Source of the DNA: Allantophomopsis cytisporea
Taxonomy: Eukaryota > Ascomycota > Leotiomycetes > Phacidiales > Phacidiaceae
Length of the DNA: 64,000 bases
Direction of reading: 5' to 3'
Assembly: GCA_024752435.1 (NCBI GenBank)
Contig: CP103027.1
Coordinates: 186,001 to 250,000, forward strand
A program made the translations under genes and the position numbers. Shown one piece after another: positions 60,783 through 64,000 of the stretch (position 1 is its first letter; the number at the start of each line of letters is the position of its first letter). The notes beneath the pieces were generated by a model that was not told where the DNA came from, did not search any database, and was given only the letters and a program-made list of their open reading frames with translations.

Positions 60783-61786
60783 TCAGTTCTCCTCTTCACT
60801 CCTCTTCCCACCCACTGTAGACTCCAATTCCTCACCGTCCGCTCCGCTTGGTTTCGGGTCTTGCAGAAACAGTCCTGGATGTGAGAAGTTGAAAACGGAC
60901 ACACAGAGCACCATCATAACCCCATCCAGTACAATAAAATAAATCTCATGCTCAATCAAATAGCCCGTCCAACCTTGCAACAACTCGATAGTTCTGTACA
61001 CGCTCCGTACATAAATCATCACAATCGAAAAGGTCGTGCCGGCGATCATGATAAGATCCCTCCTGGTCAAGTCACGTCCCAGCACGCGCTTGAAAAACAC
61101 GCTGAACAGCGCAGTGAAAACCGTCACGGACGCCAGTTGGAAGATGATTCCCGCAACCATGATGTGCGTTCCTGTCGCGGTGTCTCCTGGTGGGGTTGCT
61201 TGTACAGCCGTGGCTGCCATGCCGCCACCGATGGCTTGAATTACGAGCGAGCATACGTCGCAGGTGCAGAAGATCCAAAGGTAGGCACGTTGGGAAAGGA
61301 GAGAAGTGTGTCGACCTTTGACCTGGATGAATTTACCGAGGATTATGTAGAGTCCTGCAGTAAAGAAGGTGGGTGCTGATGATGTGAGAGAATGAAGGAC
61401 ATAAGGGATTGGAGTCCATACCGATGATGAGGGTGATAAGCTGCATCAAGTATGCATTCGTATTCATAACACACTCTGCCGACCACAGTCTTCCCGCCCA
61501 GCCGACAAGTTCAGCTAGTTCGATCAGCTTTTGGTCTCATACAGAAATCGTAGATCTGCCAGCTCCATGCTGCTGGTTTGATGATGGAGTTGGGACACTT
61601 ACTCACAGCTCCCACGGAGAAAACGAGCGTCCACCATTGCTTCGACCACACAGACTGCGCTAGATGTCCCGCCAGAGTAAGGGCGTACAAGACCACGAAA
61701 ACAATACCCGCTGCTTTTGAAGGGTCATATCCGTACGGAGAATCGTTGCCTGGGGTAGGCGAGCAGCCTGCGCCTCCAAGTGCCAT
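60783..61786 (-). CDS. RTA1-like seven-transmembrane protein
   Basis: Three exons, 61786-61603, 61514-61422 and 61375-60783, give 290 codons, 289 residues. The order of hydrophobic helices and the motifs fit the RTA1 family: AGIVFVVLYALTLAGHL (helix 1), ELVGWAGRLWS, NAYLMQLITLIIAPTFFTAG (helix 3), RAYLWIFCTCDVCSLVIQAIGGG, and the C-terminal YRTIELLQGWTGYL with HEIYFIVLDGVMM and FNFSHPG. RTA1-family proteins are fungal plasma-membrane proteins linked to lipid movement and resistance to toxic sterols or amines; the substrate here is unknown. Each intron (88 and 46 nt) has a GTAAGT or GTATGG donor, and splice phase restores the helices. The ATG at 61786 (MALGGAGCSPTPGNDS) matches the short extracellular N-terminus of the family. 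Confidence 0.92.
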
Positions 61787-62699
61787 GTCGTCTTTCGAAA
61801 TCCAACCAAAATTCAAAAATCCAAGATCCAAGACTAATTCCCCTAAATTCAGAATGTGTATGGATTGTTTTTCTCGTACGTTGTCCTCCTGTAGCAACAA
61901 TGGCGTCTGCAAGTAAACAAAAATCAGTAGTAGAGGTTACAAAATCATGAAAGAAAGTCGATAAGCAATAAGCAAGAGAAAATGCAGAGGAAACAAGATG
62001 CTTAAAACCCTCCTGGCGGGTCTTTGAAGAAGGACAACAGAATCAGCCTTCAGCATGATGACAAAGACTGAAACGCATGTACATCCATGCATTCTCAGCT
62101 TTTGATCGGCTTGGCGGGAAGAGGTGGGTCTGGTTCGCCGGGTTGGGCACGGTGGTAACTTAATCTCGGTTCTCGGCAGGGATTTCTGGATATGGAGAGC
62201 ACGCATCGGGCAATATTGCGGCGAGATGTGCGATTCTGCAGACTGACATAAGCACATAACTACAGCAACACCGCGACACTGCCCCCTTCCAGTAAATTCC
62301 AGAAAATCTGTCGAGCAGCTGGACCGTTTCTGCTCAGAGGCAATTGAACTATCTGCCGAAGACAGTGAGCAGCTCGTAGTTGGCGCTGCGATACACCAGA
62401 TGCAACATAAATCTGAGAGATCCACCCTCTACATCTCATACGCGCTTGCGACCGCAAAAGAGAATAGCCTGTCACCAAGCTGGAAGCCAGGTTATTGGTC
62501 GGGGTTATCGAGAGGCTACTCTAGTACCGGTATCTCTATGATTCGAGGCTCGAAGTCGTCACGAATTATCAATACTCTACATATCCTGACTGCGCCTCCA
62601 ATTTCCTCCTAGATAACAGAAAATACAATCAGCTTCACACGTCACTGTGCATTCCGCTGCTTGTCTCACTTATTGGAACGATACAGCAGCTTCAAACTT
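61787..62699. other. Intergenic region upstream of the RTA1-like gene
   Basis: About 900 bases that should include the RTA1-like promoter. Overlapping open frames (up to 162 codons, minus) are not supported by splice structure or resemblance. Confidence 0.5.
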
Positions 62700-63680
62700 T
62701 AAAGCCGACGCTGATGCCCATGGAGAACAACACGGCAATGCACTACAGGTAACAACATGTAACCGTTTAGAGGAGATTATAGAACGGCTCTGGAACGCTG
62801 GAGCCAATTGTAACGCACAACGAGAACAACATGGCGAGTCAACCTAAACAGCAACGTTTCAGAAAGCAGAGATAGTTGTGGATCTATGTCTAAATGCTGG
62901 AGCTAATATCAACGCTCAATGAGATGAGTACGGCAATTCCTTACAAGCAACAGCACTGGGAGGCTCAGAGGCAATAATCCAACTACTCTTGATGCTGGAA
63001 CCAATGTTAACACACAATGCGAGAGGTATAGCAGTGCTCCACAAACGTATTGAATTGAGGCATAGAGAACCAAACAGAGCTGTTTTCTAATGCTAATGTC
63101 AATTTCAACGCTAAGGTTGGCGCACAAAGTGGAATCAACAACGACATGCAAGTAGTGGATGGGATAGCTCAGAGGCAGTGGCGCAGCCCGCTCTTAGGCT
63201 CTGGAGCTGGTATTAATACACAAGGAGGTTGCTATGGCAATGATTTGCAGGAAACGACGGTATTAAACGGATATGATGATTGAGAGGCAATTGTACAGAT
63301 GATGGTGAATGCCGGAGCCCATGCCAAGGCTCGAGGAGTATACTATAGAAATGGCTTGCAAGCAGCGGCACATGGAGGTTCGATTGCACCGGTACATCTA
63401 CCTTTAGATGCCGAAGCCAATAACAACGCTCAAGGGGGACTGGTTGGTAATGTCTTGGAAGCAGCACTAATCTTAGTTCGAGGCTCGGAGGCAGTTGTAT
63501 AACTTTTATTACTTGCTGGAGCTAATATCAACGGACAAGGGGATAGAGATACCAGTGCTTTACAAGCAGTAGTCTCTATCAAATCAGAGACAGTTATATA
63601 GCTGCTCTTGGATGCTGGAGCTAAGGAAATGAATACACCCGCAGGTGACGAAGATTCCAATAGTTTCAAACCCTTCTGAG
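62700..63680 (+). pseudogene. Decayed ankyrin-repeat gene
   Basis: The plus strand carries about eight recognisable ankyrin repeats of about 33 codons, each with a recurring GNALQ-A..GG.EA.V..LL.AGA..NAQ pattern (for example ANINAQ at about 62915, AGAHAKARG at 63310, AGANINGQG at 63520, LLLDAGAK at 63604). The reading frame is broken by stops at 62847, 62919, 63281, 63500 and 63598, and a one-base deletion near 62979 shifts the frame before a more diverged stretch to about 63200. Intact ankyrin arrays of this sequence type are often the C-terminal part of fungal NLR/STAND proteins, but the upstream effector and NACHT domains are not in the window. The 5' end is lost or unrecognisable. The stops can be explained by C-to-T changes in Gln (CAA, CAG) or Arg (CGA) codons. 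Confidence 0.75.
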
Positions 63681-64000
63681 CCACTAAATCAGTTGTTGGG
63701 AATGCAGACAAGACCTGCTAAGCCTCAATGCTACAGAACCTAGTCTCTAGGTTAGAGTAGCTTACATGATCCAGTCAATATTTAAAGTTTAGAGTTCGTT
63801 ATTTGGAACATGTGTTAAATGGGATAGGGGTGATTTGGGTTTACGCGTGGCGAGGTACGTGAGTTGGGATGATGAGTATGATAGTTTACGTTTTAGGTTG
63901 CTATTATGTTTGCGAAATAAGATCATACCGACTTGTTTTTGGTTGTGGATAGGTGGGCATGCAAGCGAGGAGATACAGAGCAGTGGCTATGAAAGGGATA
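63681..64000. other. Window end, no gene recognised
   Basis: A short A/T- and G/T-rich stretch after the last ankyrin repeat with no supportable gene. Confidence 0.5.

Noticed and set aside
61937..62425. 162-codon minus-strand frame upstream of the RTA1-like gene
   Set aside because: Promoter-side position, non-family composition, no splice signals.

Overview
The window is nuclear DNA of a filamentous ascomycete. Genes are separated by 0.4-7 kb. Most have short introns (about 48-90 nt) with GTAAGT-type donors, CTAAC-type branch points and YAG acceptors. The gene set (furry-type PAG1, RTA1-type membrane protein, Zn2Cys6 regulator, Ste7-type MAPKK with the MKRKNVKGLAL N-terminus, single-copy SPT6/ISW2/RPN1) is typical of Pezizomycotina. 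Overall resemblance suggests Leotiomycetes (Botrytis/Sclerotinia-like), but that is an impression and no sequence comparison was run. No plasmid, phage, CRISPR or intact transposon features were seen.

Layout. 0.4-1.7 kb (-): CCCH zinc-finger protein. 2.6-10.5 kb (-): giant PAG1/Tao3/furry morphogenesis scaffold. 12.3-15.2 kb (-): DENN-domain protein with a coiled-coil tail. 15.2-18.8 kb: long divergent intergenic region. 18.8-21.2 kb (+): NADPH-cytochrome P450 reductase. 21.2-28.6 kb: gene-poor stretch with one doubtful small gene, ending in the leader of a large RRM gene. 28.6-30.7 kb (+): two-RRM RNA-binding protein with seven coding exons and a GC-AG intron. 32.8-34.1 kb (-): RIO2 kinase, head to head with RPN1 (34.5-37.4 kb, +), a 26S proteasome subunit. 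39.6-41.4 kb (-): Ste7-type MAPKK, head to head across 2.3 kb with SPT6 (43.7-48.1 kb, +). 49.7-50.1 kb (+): a two-exon gene for a 92-residue Cys-rich protein. 50.9-54.5 kb (-): ISWI-type remodeller. 55.2-56.0 kb (+): small conserved protein, possibly HAPSTR1/TAPR1-like. 58.2-59.9 kb (-): Zn2Cys6 transcription factor. 60.8-61.8 kb (-): RTA1-like seven-helix membrane protein. 62.7-63.7 kb (+): decayed ankyrin-repeat pseudogene.

Most of the window is core housekeeping: cell polarity, membrane traffic, P450 electron supply, 40S maturation, proteasome, MAPK signalling, transcription through chromatin and nucleosome sliding. Accessory content begins at about 58 kb with the regulator, the RTA1 protein and the ankyrin relic. 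The relic carries five premature stops that each fit a C-to-T change in a CAA, CAG or CGA codon, as repeat-induced point mutation would leave.

Exon models were assembled by hand from splice signals, reading phase and family knowledge. Three gene starts or junctions remain unresolved (PAG1 N-terminus, DENN intron 1, the small gene at 22.8 kb). I found no convincing new multi-gene system. The observations most worth following are the ankyrin relic, the small Cys-rich gene, the GC-AG intron and the unusual last intron of the P450 reductase.
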